Positions 16,503 through 25,325 of a stretch of 64,000 bases of DNA are shown piece after piece. The DNA comes from Burkholderiales bacterium. Lineage in GTDB: Bacteria; Pseudomonadota; Gammaproteobacteria; Burkholderiales; SG8-39. Numbering within the stretch: the stretch's first letter is position 1; each line of letters begins with the position of its first letter. The notes beneath the pieces were generated by a model, which was not told where the DNA came from, ran no database searches, and saw nothing but the letters and a program-made list of their open reading frames with translations. The stretch is from contig JACZJT010000031.1 of assembly GCA_014860445.1 (NCBI GenBank), positions 1-64,000 on the forward strand. The letters are read 5' to 3'. Made by a program: the position numbers and the translations under genes.

Positions 16503-16922
16503 ATGAAATCCAGCATCTTCCAAACCGCATTTCTCGCGGCAGCGCTGATTCTCTTGCCCGGATTGTCCCTCGCAGCAACCGACAAAGCGCCGGCGGCGGG
16601 CGAGCCCAAGGCCGCCACCAAGGCGAAAGCCGCCGAGAAAGGCGACAAGGCAAAGGGCAGCAAGGCCGCCGCCAAAATCAAGCTTGTGGACATCAACAGC
16701 GCCGGCAAGGCGGAACTGAAGTCGCTGCCCGGGATCAGCGATGCGGACGCTGACAAGATCATCGCCGGCCGGCCCTACCTCAGCAAGGCCAATCTCGCGA
16801 CCCACAACATTATTTCACGCGAGGTGTACGATGCACTCAAGACGCGTGTGATCGCCAAGCAGAACAAGGCGACCGAGGCCAAGGTCAAGGAAAAGCAGCA
16901 GGAGAAGCAGAAAGCGCGATGA
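16503..16922 (+). CDS. Exported ComEA-like helix-hairpin-helix protein
   Basis: 139 residues from the ATG at 16503, with AGGAG seven bases upstream. A signal peptide (MKSSIFQTAFLAAALILLPGLSLAA) leads to a Lys/Ala-rich linker and one HhH domain: LVDINSAGKAELKSLPGI...ADKIIAGRPYLSKANL. The C-terminal tail is Lys/Gln-rich. HhH domains of this type bind DNA, and the best-known exported one is ComEA of DNA uptake. Short exported forms with this RPY motif are common in proteobacteria with no proven role. It sits alone between the third and fourth decaheme genes, with no other competence gene nearby. Confidence 0.82.
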   Translation: MKSSIFQTAFLAAALILLPGLSLAATDKAPAAGEPKAATKAKAAEKGDKAKGSKAAAKIKLVDINSAGKAELKSLPGISDADADKIIAGRPYLSKANLATHNIISREVYDALKTRVIAKQNKATEAKVKEKQQEKQKAR

Positions 16923-17087
16923 CCCTTATCGCCGCCTTGGAAACAGGGCACAATGCGTTTGCAACAGGCCGTAAACTACTTTAGCATTACACGCGCTTTT
17001 CAAAGCGGTGGAGCGTTTGTGAATAGCGCAGCGCCGCCGATGTTTGTAGAGCGAGGGAGCAGCTTGCATTCAATCAAAAGGGTAGTC

Positions 17088-19415
17088 ATGAACAAGCAGC
17101 GATCAGGGTTTCAACATTGGATCGGTCTTCTTCCCCGGCGCGGGAATCTTGTTGCGAGCTTTGCAGTGAGCCTGCTGGCTTTGGCATTGGCGGGCTGCGG
17201 AGGCGGCGGTTCGGGTGGCGCTACGGCTGCCACCGGGACCGGTTTGGTGACGAGCGGGAATGCCAGCGCTCCGGCCGCATTGGCGGCTTCAACGGCCCTG
17301 AATGTGGGCATTACCGGGGTCACCATCAACAGCCCGCCGGTGGTCAACTTCACCGTCACCAACCAGGCCGGCGTCGGCATGGGCGGCCTGGTCGACTCCG
17401 ATCTGCGCTTCAATATCGCAAAGTTGGTTCCAGATTCAGGCGGGGGACCAAGCGTCTGGCAGAATTACATCAATCGGGAACGGGACGGTGCGGTACAGGG
17501 GAGCCAGGAGCGCTCGGCCACAGGTTACGCTTTCGGCACCTTGGTCAATAACGGGAACGGCAGTTACAGCTATACCTTTGCCACCGACATCAAAAGCGCA
17601 ACCTGCCCGGCACCCTGCACCGATGCAGACGGCAAAGCGCTCGATATCAGCTATCAGTCGGGCCTGACGCACCGAGTAAGTATCCAGCAGGCCAACGGTG
17701 CTTATCCGAAGGCGGCGGGCGTCTATGATTTCGTGCCGAGCGGCGGCAGCGGTGTAAAGCGCGATATCGTCGCCACGGCGACGTGCAACAGCTGCCACAA
17801 CGAGCTTACGGTACACGGCACGCGCGTGGATACCAAGCTGTGCGTTACCTGCCACAACCCGGGTTCCTGGGTCGCGGGTACGACCAATACGCCGGTGGAT
17901 TTCAAGGTGATGATCCACAAAATACATTACAACAAGGCCGGTGCGGCACTGCCCAGCGTGCTCGCCGGCACGCCGTACACCATCGGCAGCAAGGACTACT
18001 CCAGCGTGGTTTTCCCGCAGGATGCGCGCAGCTGCACCCGATGCCACGATGGCACTGGTGGTGCGAGCGTAACGGCCACTACGCAGGGCGACAACTGGAA
18101 AACCCAGCCGAGCCGAGGCGCCTGCGGTGCGTGTCATGACGATGTTTATTTCGGCACCGCACCCGACGCGGCCAAGCCCTATCAGACCAAGGCGCATTCG
18201 GGCGGCGTCATGAGCGACGACAGCAATTGCGCGCTATGCCATGCGGCAGGGAGGTTCACCGATAACAAGGATATTGTCGTAGCGCATAATTTCCAGGTGA
18301 GGTTCAAGGCTGCGACGGCCAAGTTCAAGTACAACATCCTCAGCGCGACACCGACCAGCGCCGGCAGTTTCCCGGTGATTACTTTTTCAGTCACCGACCC
18401 GACCAATGCCGATGCGCCCTACGATATCAAGACTGCGGCTGCATTTACGGCAGGCGGTGCGAGCACGCTTAACGTGAAACTCGGCTGGAGCACCTCGGAC
18501 TTCAGCAACGAGGGCAGCGGCCAAAATTTCGGGCAGCCGGTCAGCATCAATGCGCTGACGTCCGCCGTAGCTGGCGCTACCGCAGGCACGTACACGGTTA
18601 CATCGACGGTTGCCGTGCCGGCCGCGCAAACGGGGACGTTGCGCGTCATGATGGACGGGCATCCCGCCGGAGATGTGACTACCGCCGGGACGTTTGCCGA
18701 CCGTTTGCCGGTAACCAGCGCATTCAAGGATTATGCGATCACCGGAACCGCCACGGCGCGGCGAGTGGTGGTCGACGTGGCCAAGTGCGACGTCTGCCAC
18801 GATGTGCTCAGCCTGCACGGCAACAACCGTAGCGAAGAGCCAGGCGTCTGCGCGGTTTGCCACAATCCCAACGCGACCGATGCCAGCCGGCGTCCGAGCA
18901 CCGCAGGTGTGCTCACCGGCGGCACGGACGGCAAGCTGGAAGAATCGATCGATTTCAAGACCATGATCCACGCGATCCATGCCGGACAATCGAGCAATGG
19001 CGGGTTCCGCACCAAGGGAATCACCGTCTATGGCTTCGGCGGCAGCGTCAACGACTTCAGCAAAGTCGTGTTCCCGGGCAAGCTGAAGGATTGCTCAACC
19101 TGTCACGCGGGGACCTCGTATCAACTGGCCGGTACCTGGGCCACGCCGACGGCAAGCGGGATACTGGGCAACACCATCAGCACAGGCGCGCTGACCGCCA
19201 ATCCGGCGGACAACCTGAGAATTTCGCCGACCGCGGCGGTATGTTCGTCCTGCCACGATGGCGCTGCGGCGAAGCTTCATATGCAGGACGCGTTCAACGG
19301 CGGGAACTTCTCGGCTACGCAAGCGGCGCTCACTGCTGGCGCGGTGGAAAACTGCTCGTTCTGCCACGGCGCTGGCAGATCCTATGACGTGAAGACAGTC
19401 CACGGCGTGCAGTGA
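17088..19415 (+). CDS. OmcA/MtrC-family decaheme outer-membrane lipoprotein 4
   Basis: 775 residues from the ATG at 17088, preceded by AAAGGG; longer starts would put a non-secretory stretch before the signal peptide. Lipobox LAGC, then a Gly-rich linker. Ten CXXCH: CNSCH, CVTCH, CTRCH, CGACH, CALCH, CDVCH, CAVCH, CSTCH, CSSCH, CSFCH, from about residue 233 to 756. An extra Cys pair (CPAPC) lies in the first beta domain. It is the shortest and closest in size to MtrC/OmcA. It ends 20 bp before the MtrA-like gene, so it is the member most likely to be the true MtrC partner of the MtrAB conduit. I see no FNR box directly upstream. Confidence 0.92.
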   Translation: MNKQRSGFQHWIGLLPRRGNLVASFAVSLLALALAGCGGGGSGGATAATGTGLVTSGNASAPAALAASTALNVGITGVTINSPPVVNFTVTNQAGVGMGGLVDSDLRFNIAKLVPDSGGGPSVWQNYINRERDGAVQGSQERSATGYAFGTLVNNGNGSYSYTFATDIKSATCPAPCTDADGKALDISYQSGLTHRVSIQQANGAYPKAAGVYDFVPSGGSGVKRDIVATATCNSCHNELTVHGTRVDTKLCVTCHNPGSWVAGTTNTPVDFKVMIHKIHYNKAGAALPSVLAGTPYTIGSKDYSSVVFPQDARSCTRCHDGTGGASVTATTQGDNWKTQPSRGACGACHDDVYFGTAPDAAKPYQTKAHSGGVMSDDSNCALCHAAGRFTDNKDIVVAHNFQVRFKAATAKFKYNILSATPTSAGSFPVITFSVTDPTNADAPYDIKTAAAFTAGGASTLNVKLGWSTSDFSNEGSGQNFGQPVSINALTSAVAGATAGTYTVTSTVAVPAAQTGTLRVMMDGHPAGDVTTAGTFADRLPVTSAFKDYAITGTATARRVVVDVAKCDVCHDVLSLHGNNRSEEPGVCAVCHNPNATDASRRPSTAGVLTGGTDGKLEESIDFKTMIHAIHAGQSSNGGFRTKGITVYGFGGSVNDFSKVVFPGKLKDCSTCHAGTSYQLAGTWATPTASGILGNTISTGALTANPADNLRISPTAAVCSSCHDGAAAKLHMQDAFNGGNFSATQAALTAGAVENCSFCHGAGRSYDVKTVHGVQ

Positions 19416-19435
19416 GGATAAGGATCAACAAGACC

Positions 19436-20428
19436 ATGGCTAACGGACAGACAACGATGACTATCAAGAAACTTCTATTTGCCGCGCTGCTGTCCGGTTT
19501 CGCGTTCGGCGCCTTCGCTGCGGACAAGCCAGCCGACAAGGCCGCCGAGCCGCCCGCGCCGCCACCCAGCATGGGCACCGAATACACCGATACCGGCGCC
19601 GACACCTGTTTGATGTGTCACGTGGAGGGTGGCGATTTTCCGGTACATGCGATATTCAAGACCAAGCATGCAAACCGCGCCGACAAGCGCACGCCTTTTG
19701 CACCAGGGAACCTGCAATGTGAGGCCTGCCATGGTCCGGGCAAGAAGCACGCCGATGCTGGCGGCGGACCGGACGGCATCAATAGCCAGGAGCGCAGTTC
19801 CTTCCTGACGCCGCAGCAGCGCAACAAGTACTGTTTGGAGTGTCACCAAAACGGACCACGCACCGGCTGGCATGCCAGTACGCACGACAGCAATAATGTC
19901 GCCTGCGCCAGTTGTCACAAGATTCACGCCGAGCGCGATCCTGTATTGGCGACGGCGACCCAGCCCGAGGTCTGCTACAAGTGCCATCGCAAGGAGCGCG
20001 CGGACTTTTCCAAGCCGTCCACGCATCCGGTGCGCTTCGGCAAGATGGCCTGCAGCGATTGCCACAGCCCGCACGGGTCGACCAGCACCGGCATGTTGAT
20101 CAAGCCGACAGTGAACCAGACCTGCTATACCTGCCACGCGGAAAAGCGCGGCCCCTTCCTCTGGGAACACGCGCCCGTGGCCGAAGATTGCACGTTGTGC
20201 CACCACCCGCATGGCTCGGTCAATCCGGCGCGATTGAAGAAGAACCCGCCGCTGCTGTGCCAGCAGTGCCATTCGGTGGCAGGGCATCCTTCGGTGGCGC
20301 GTACCCCGGCTGGGCTGCCGGGCGGCGGCGCAGGCGGGCAGGCGTTCCTGCTTGCCGGGAGTTGCCTCAATTGCCATTCGCAGATCCACGGCTCGAACCA
20401 CCCGTCCGGCGTGAAGTTGATGCGCTAA
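19436..20428 (+). CDS. mtrA: DmsE/MtrA-family periplasmic decaheme c-type cytochrome
   Basis: About 330 residues, close to MtrA (333). A Sec signal peptide (TIKKLLFAALLSGFAFGAFA) has no lipobox. Ten CXXCH are evenly spread: CLMCH, CEACH, CLECH, CASCH, CYKCH, CSDCH, CYTCH, CTLCH, CQQCH, CLNCH. SPHGS and HPHGS after haems 6 and 8 are typical of DmsE/MtrA. In known systems the protein is threaded into the MtrB barrel as a haem wire across the outer membrane. I chose ATG 19436, with AAGGAT upstream. ATG 19457 is equally possible, and GTG 19412 overlaps the previous stop. It is part of an operon with the fourth lipoprotein and mtrB. Confidence 0.92.
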   Translation: MANGQTTMTIKKLLFAALLSGFAFGAFAADKPADKAAEPPAPPPSMGTEYTDTGADTCLMCHVEGGDFPVHAIFKTKHANRADKRTPFAPGNLQCEACHGPGKKHADAGGGPDGINSQERSSFLTPQQRNKYCLECHQNGPRTGWHASTHDSNNVACASCHKIHAERDPVLATATQPEVCYKCHRKERADFSKPSTHPVRFGKMACSDCHSPHGSTSTGMLIKPTVNQTCYTCHAEKRGPFLWEHAPVAEDCTLCHHPHGSVNPARLKKNPPLLCQQCHSVAGHPSVARTPAGLPGGGAGGQAFLLAGSCLNCHSQIHGSNHPSGVKLMR

Positions 20429-20479
20429 CCGGTCGATGCGAAATCCGGTAACGAGACAAACTGCAAACAGGATCAGATC

Positions 20480-22567
20480 ATGAAGACCTCGAATCAACTG
20501 CTTTTGCTTGGTGCGCTGTCGGCACTGTCCCCCGTTGCTGTGGCGGACGGCCCTGCCGCCCCGGATACGGCGAATTGGAAATGCGAGTCCTGCAAATTCG
20601 AGCAAGGGGTTAGCGGGACGCTGGATGCCGGCGTGGGTTCGGTGTCGGACAAGTCGTCCGAGTTCGGTCAATACAACGGTCTTTACAAGAAGGGTGGCTA
20701 TTTCATCGGCGGCACCTCGGTGCGCTCGCGCGGCGCGGACGGCGCCTATTGGAATCTCGATGCATCCGATCTCGGGCTGGATACTCGCTCTATCGGTGCC
20801 GAAGGCGGAAAGCAGGGCAGCTACAAGCTGAGCTTCAAGTACGACGAGACGCCGCACCGCATCGGGAACGACGCGCTGACGCCGTTTTCGGGCAACGGCG
20901 GCGCATCGCTGACTTTGCCGGCCGGCTTTGCAACGACTACCACGGCGGGTATGCCCCTGGCTGCGTCACAGCAGCAGGTCGATCTGTACACGCAAAGAAA
21001 AATGCTGGGCGTCGGCGCGTCCTGGAATCGCACCACCCAGTGGGAATACGCGGTCAACTTCCGCCATGAGACGCGCGACGGCAACATCCTGCGCACCGGC
21101 GGCGCATTTTTCGTCAATACGGCGCAGCTGATCGAACCGGTGGACTACGTCACCGACCAGATGGATGCCTCGGCTTCCTATGCCGGCAGGAAATTTCAGA
21201 TGAAGCTCGCCTATTACGCATCGAAATTCAGCAACGGCAATCAGGCGCTGAATTGGCAAAACCCCTATACGCCGATCGTCGGCGAGACCGCCGGTCAGAT
21301 TGCGTTGCCGCCGGATAACCAGTTTCACCAGGTGTCGGCGTCCCTGGGATACCAGTTGAGCGACAAGACCCGCGCCAGCGCCGATATCGCGTTCGGGCGC
21401 ATGACGCAGAACGACAGTTTCCTGGGGTCTACGCAGAATGCCGCGCTGGTCGTGCCCGGCCTGCCGGGAACCTCGCTGAACGGGCGTGCGGAGACCATGG
21501 ACGCAAATCTGAAACTCAGTTCCGCGGTCACGGACAAGCTGCGGCTGAATGCGCTGTATTCGCACAACGATCGCGACAATCAGACGCCGCAGGCATCGTA
21601 TCCTTCGGTGGCGACCGATATGTTCCTCGGGACGGCACGAACCAATCTGCCGTATAGCTTTACCCAGGACAAAGTGAAGCTGAGCGCCGATTACCGCGCG
21701 ACATCGCGGCTGCGGGGCGCTATCGGCGCGGATTTCGATTCGAACAAGCGCAGCTACCAGGAGATCGATACGACGCGCGAGGACACGGCCTGGGGCAAGA
21801 TCAGTTCCCGCGTAACCGACAAAATCGACCTGAGCCTGAAGCTAGCGCATGGCGAGCGCAGGAACACCGGCTCCTTCCAGGTGATACCGGGCATCACCCC
21901 TGCGGAGAATCCGCTGCTCAGAAGGTTCAACATGGCCAATCGCACGCGCGAAACCGTCGGGTTGCGCGCGGACATCGGCGTCGCGGAGAATTTCAACCTT
22001 GGACTCGGTGTGGATTCGTCGGACGACAAGTATGAAGATTCCAGCATCGGCCTGACCAGCGCCAAAGACCTGAGCGTCAACGGCGACCTCTCCTGGACGG
22101 TGTCGGAGAAAACCAGGCTGCACTTTTTCGCGAACCACCAGGTGATCAAGTCCAGGCAAGCCGGCAGCCAGACGTTTTCGCTGCCTGACTGGAACGCGGA
22201 CAACAAGGACACAATCGATACCTTCGGCCTGGGCGTGAAGCACGCGGCGATCAAGGACAAGCTCGATATCGGTGCAGACTATGCGGTGACACGCTCGCGC
22301 AGCGAGATCAACGTCAATAACGGGGCAGGCAATCCGGCCTTCCCCGAGGTCACCGCGAATCTCAACGGCCTGAAACTCTATGCCGATTACCGCTTGAAAG
22401 AGAACGTATCGCTGCAGGCGGGTTATTGGCACGAGCGCTACGACAGCAAAGACTGGATGACCGAAGGCATCGCGCCCGCCACCATCCCGAACGTGCTGAC
22501 ACTGGGGCTGCAGTCGCCGCAGTACAGCGTGAATGTGGTCAGACTGTCGGTTAGATACAAGTTCTAG
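20480..22567 (+). CDS. mtrB: MtrB/PioB-family outer-membrane beta-barrel
   Basis: 695 residues, matching MtrB (about 697). A signal peptide is followed by a CXXC pair (CESC, residues 35-38), as in Shewanella MtrB. The remainder is alternating amphipathic strands, many ending in aromatic residues, with the C-terminal strand VVRLSVRYKF ending in Phe as outer-membrane barrels do. MtrB sheathes MtrA and allows contact with surface decaheme proteins. It lies 51 bp after mtrA and is the last gene of the operon, followed by two GC hairpins. Confidence 0.92.
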   Translation: MKTSNQLLLLGALSALSPVAVADGPAAPDTANWKCESCKFEQGVSGTLDAGVGSVSDKSSEFGQYNGLYKKGGYFIGGTSVRSRGADGAYWNLDASDLGLDTRSIGAEGGKQGSYKLSFKYDETPHRIGNDALTPFSGNGGASLTLPAGFATTTTAGMPLAASQQQVDLYTQRKMLGVGASWNRTTQWEYAVNFRHETRDGNILRTGGAFFVNTAQLIEPVDYVTDQMDASASYAGRKFQMKLAYYASKFSNGNQALNWQNPYTPIVGETAGQIALPPDNQFHQVSASLGYQLSDKTRASADIAFGRMTQNDSFLGSTQNAALVVPGLPGTSLNGRAETMDANLKLSSAVTDKLRLNALYSHNDRDNQTPQASYPSVATDMFLGTARTNLPYSFTQDKVKLSADYRATSRLRGAIGADFDSNKRSYQEIDTTREDTAWGKISSRVTDKIDLSLKLAHGERRNTGSFQVIPGITPAENPLLRRFNMANRTRETVGLRADIGVAENFNLGLGVDSSDDKYEDSSIGLTSAKDLSVNGDLSWTVSEKTRLHFFANHQVIKSRQAGSQTFSLPDWNADNKDTIDTFGLGVKHAAIKDKLDIGADYAVTRSRSEINVNNGAGNPAFPEVTANLNGLKLYADYRLKENVSLQAGYWHERYDSKDWMTEGIAPATIPNVLTLGLQSPQYSVNVVRLSVRYKF

Positions 22568-22575
22568 GGCACACC

Positions 22576-22690
22576 CCCCTCACCCCGGGCCTCTCCCCCG
22601 TTTCCGGGGGAGAGGGAGCAAACACCTCTTCCGCCTGATTTAGAAAGCCACCTCTCCCGCCCAAGCGGGAGAGGGTTGGGGTGAAGGTGG
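22576..22690. repeat. Two GC-rich hairpins of the dispersed repeat family
   Basis: CCTCTCCCCCG/CGGGGGAGAGG with loop TTTC lies at 22590-22615, and CCTCTCCCGC/GCGGGAGAGG with loop CCAA at 22651-22674. They are flanked by CCCCTCACCCC and by GGTTGGGGTGAAGGTGGG. The core matches the hairpin at 2-39. They lie between convergent mtrB and srkA and probably stop transcription from both sides. Confidence 0.7.
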
Positions 22691-22698
22691 GCTACGGG

Positions 22699-23709
22699 TC
22701 AGTTCGACCAAAGAGGCGGCTCATCCATCAATGCGATTTGTTCGCGCAATTCAAGAATTCTGTCCTGCCAGTAACGCTGCGTATTGAACCAGGGGAAGGC
22801 GGCGGGGAAGGCGGGGTCGTCCCAGCGGCGCGCAATCCAGGCCGAGTAATGGATGAGGCGCAGCGTGCGCAGCGCCTCGACCAGATGCAGTTCGCGGGGA
22901 TCGAATTCGTGGAAATCCTCGTAGCCGGCGAGCAGGTCGGCGAACTGGCGCACCATGGCGGCACGCTCGCCCGATAGCAGCATCCACAAATCCTGAACCG
23001 CCGGCCCCATGCGCGCGTCGTCGAAGTCGACGAAGTGCGGGCCGTGCGATTCCGCGCCTTCGGTCCAGAGCACGTTGCCGGCGTGGCAATCGCCGTGCAG
23101 GCGCAAATGTTTCACTACACCGGCGCGCTCATAGCAGCGGCGCACGCCTTCGAGCGCCTGCGCTACCACGCTGGTCCAGGCCGCGGCCAGATCGGTCGGA
23201 ATAAAGCCGTGGGCAAGCAGATAGTCGCGCGGCTCCGTGCCGAAGCTCTCGGGGTCCAGGGTCGGCCGCGCGCCGAAGGGGGCGAGCGCGCCCACCGCGT
23301 GGATGCGGCCAATGAAGCGTCCCATCCATTCCAGGGTTTCCCGGTCCTCTAGCTCGGGCGCACGTCCGCCGCGCTTGGGATAGACGGCGAAGCGATAGCC
23401 GCCGAAGCTGTGCAGGGTCTTGCCGCCGGGGGCGAGCGGCGCGACCACCGGAAGCTCGCGCTCCGCGAGTTCCTGCACGAAACCGTGCTCTTCGGCGATC
23501 TGGGCTTCGCTCCAGCGTTCCGGGCGGTAGAACTTCGCCACCACCACCGCGGGTTCGTCTTCGCGCCAGATCTGATAGACGCGATTCTCGTAGCTGTTCA
23601 ATCCGAGCATGCGCCCGTCGCCGCGCAGTCCCACGCTGTCGAGCGCGTCGAGTACGCAATCCGGCGTGAGTCCGGTGTAGGGTGCACGCTTGCTGCTTTT
23701 TTTATCCAT
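22699..23709 (-). CDS. srkA: SrkA/YihE-type stress response kinase
   Basis: 336 residues of the YihE/RdoA family, a Ser/Thr protein kinase with an APH-like fold. Seen are YENRVYQI (glycine-poor nucleotide loop), VVAKFYRPERWS with the ATP-binding Lys, the catalytic loop LRLHGDCHAGNVLW and the metal motif FVDFDDARMGPAVQDLW. The length is close to the E. coli protein (328). In E. coli this kinase counters stress-induced cell death and affects envelope stress signalling. It is convergent with mtrB and 54 bp from msrB on the same strand. Confidence 0.88.
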   Translation of the reverse strand: MDKKSSKRAPYTGLTPDCVLDALDSVGLRGDGRMLGLNSYENRVYQIWREDEPAVVVAKFYRPERWSEAQIAEEHGFVQELAERELPVVAPLAPGGKTLHSFGGYRFAVYPKRGGRAPELEDRETLEWMGRFIGRIHAVGALAPFGARPTLDPESFGTEPRDYLLAHGFIPTDLAAAWTSVVAQALEGVRRCYERAGVVKHLRLHGDCHAGNVLWTEGAESHGPHFVDFDDARMGPAVQDLWMLLSGERAAMVRQFADLLAGYEDFHEFDPRELHLVEALRTLRLIHYSAWIARRWDDPAFPAAFPWFNTQRYWQDRILELREQIALMDEPPLWSN

Positions 23710-23763
23710 GCGCGCATTGTACGGGGTGCGGCGTCCCGTAATCGCATGGTCGGGGAAAAGCGC

Positions 23764-24330
23764 TCAGGCCTTGCCGGCCTTGGGAATGAATGCGAGTGCG
23801 ACACCGTTGTTGCAGTAGCGCAGCCCGGTCGGTTGCGGCCCGTCGTTGAATACATGGCCGTGGTGCCCGCCGCAGCGCGCGCAATGGTATTCGGTGCGCG
23901 GCAGGATCAGCTTGAAATCGCGGCTGGTGTCGAAGGCGCCTGGAATGGTGGTGAAAAAGCTGGGCCAGCCTGTGCCGCTGTCGAATTTCATGGCCGAGCT
24001 GAACAGTGGCAGGCGGCAGCCGGCGCAGACGAACACACCGGGGCGCTTTTCGTGGTCCAAGGCGCTGGTGCCGGGGGGCTCGGTACCTTCGTGCCTCAGC
24101 ACTTTGTATGCCGCAGGCGAGAGGCGCTGCTTCCACTCGGCGTCCGACAGCTTCAGCGGCGTGGCGCTGCCGGCCACATCGGCGCCGTCGGCCAGCAGGG
24201 ATTTCCAGTTCTTCTGCAATTCTTCCACGTTCGCTGCTCCTTTTGCATAGGCCGGCCGCGCCAGCCACGACCCGGTGAGACCGGTCAAGGGTGCCAAAGC
24301 CAGGATTCTGAGCCAGCTGCGTCTGTCCAT
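23764..24330 (-). CDS. msrB: Methionine-R-sulfoxide reductase MsrB with Tat-like signal
   Basis: About 188 residues from the ATG at 24330, with AGGAG seven bases upstream. An N-terminal RRSWLR followed by a hydrophobic stretch and ARPAYA looks like a twin-arginine signal, so the enzyme is probably periplasmic. The MsrB domain has two zinc CXXC pairs (CAGC and CARC), FDSGTGWPSF, GGHHGHVFNDGP and the catalytic Cys in RYCNNGVALAF. It reduces methionine-R-sulfoxide in oxidised proteins. Most MsrB proteins are cytosolic, so export is the notable trait. Confidence 0.88.
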   Translation of the reverse strand: MDRRSWLRILALAPLTGLTGSWLARPAYAKGAANVEELQKNWKSLLADGADVAGSATPLKLSDAEWKQRLSPAAYKVLRHEGTEPPGTSALDHEKRPGVFVCAGCRLPLFSSAMKFDSGTGWPSFFTTIPGAFDTSRDFKLILPRTEYHCARCGGHHGHVFNDGPQPTGLRYCNNGVALAFIPKAGKA

Positions 24331-24455
24331 GCGGGTCTCCTGTTTATGAACCGAACTATACGCGAGGCGCCCGAGGCCGGCAGCCGCGCTTCTCGCGTCG
24401 TCCCCGCCGAAAGCCGTGTAAAATCGCAAAAACCCCGCGCGGCACATCCTACTTC

Positions 24456-25262
24456 ATGAATTCCCCTTCCGATATCTTGGTCGACGTCGACGACGTAAAG
24501 TTCAACTACGGCGGGCGCGAAGTGCTCAAAGGCCTCAGCCTGAAGATTCCGCGCGGCAAGGTCGTTGCGATCCTCGGGGCGAGCGGCTGCGGCAAGTCCA
24601 CCCTGCTGCGGCTGATCGGCGGGCAGGAGAAGCCGGAGCAGGGCTCGATCCGGGTCGACGGGGAATTGGTGCAGGAACTCGACACCGACGCCCTGTACCA
24701 ACTGCGTCGCAAGATGGGCATGATGTTCCAGGCGGGCGGGCTGTTCACGGATCTGTCTGTCTACGACAACATCGCGTTTCCCCTGCGCGAAAACTCGGAC
24801 CTGTCCGAGGACATGATACGCTCCATGATCCTGATGAAACTGCAGGTGGTCGGGCTGCGCGGCGCGCGCAAGCTCATGCCGAGCGAGCTTTCCGGCGGCA
24901 TGGCGCGCCGGGTCGCGCTTGCCCGCGCAATCGTGCACGATCCCATGCTGGCGATGTACGACGAACCTTTTGCCGGCCTGGACCCCATTTCGCTCAACGT
25001 CATCGCCGACTTGATTCGCAGATTGAACGATGCACTGGGCACCACGTCGATCATCGTTACCTACGACGTGAGCGAGTCGCTCAAGCTGGTCGACTATCTG
25101 TACGTCATTGCCGACGGTGTCGTCGTCGGAGAGGGTACGCCGGAGGAGATGCTCGCATCGGATAATCCGGTGGTTTCCCAGTTTGTGCATTCCGAGCCCG
25201 ACGGTCCGATTCCCTTCCACTACCCTGCACAACCCATCGGGGAGCAGCTCGGTCTGAAATAA
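24456..25262 (+). CDS. MlaF-like ABC transporter ATP-binding protein
   Basis: 268 residues with Walker A GASGCGKST, Q-loop FQAGGLF, signature LSGGMARRVALARAI and Walker B LAMYDEPFAGLDPI. GGMxRRVALAR and DEPFAGLDPI are typical of MlaF, the ATPase of the phospholipid/MCE transporter that maintains outer-membrane asymmetry. The H-loop His of most ABC ATPases is replaced: IIVTYDVSE. No MlaE permease, MCE or MlaC gene lies nearby; the next gene is an unrelated exporter. The partners must be elsewhere, or it serves another system. Confidence 0.82.
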   Translation: MNSPSDILVDVDDVKFNYGGREVLKGLSLKIPRGKVVAILGASGCGKSTLLRLIGGQEKPEQGSIRVDGELVQELDTDALYQLRRKMGMMFQAGGLFTDLSVYDNIAFPLRENSDLSEDMIRSMILMKLQVVGLRGARKLMPSELSGGMARRVALARAIVHDPMLAMYDEPFAGLDPISLNVIADLIRRLNDALGTTSIIVTYDVSESLKLVDYLYVIADGVVVGEGTPEEMLASDNPVVSQFVHSEPDGPIPFHYPAQPIGEQLGLK

Positions 25263-25325
25263 CGCGCAGGCTGATCTGCGGAATTCTATTCATTTGTCAT
25301 TCCGAGGGGGAGGAGTAGTGCCGCC

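Noticed and set aside
17064-17077. TTGCATTCAATCAA as an FNR box for decaheme gene 4
   Set aside because: Only one half-site matches and it lies 11 bases before the ATG, too close for a promoter element.
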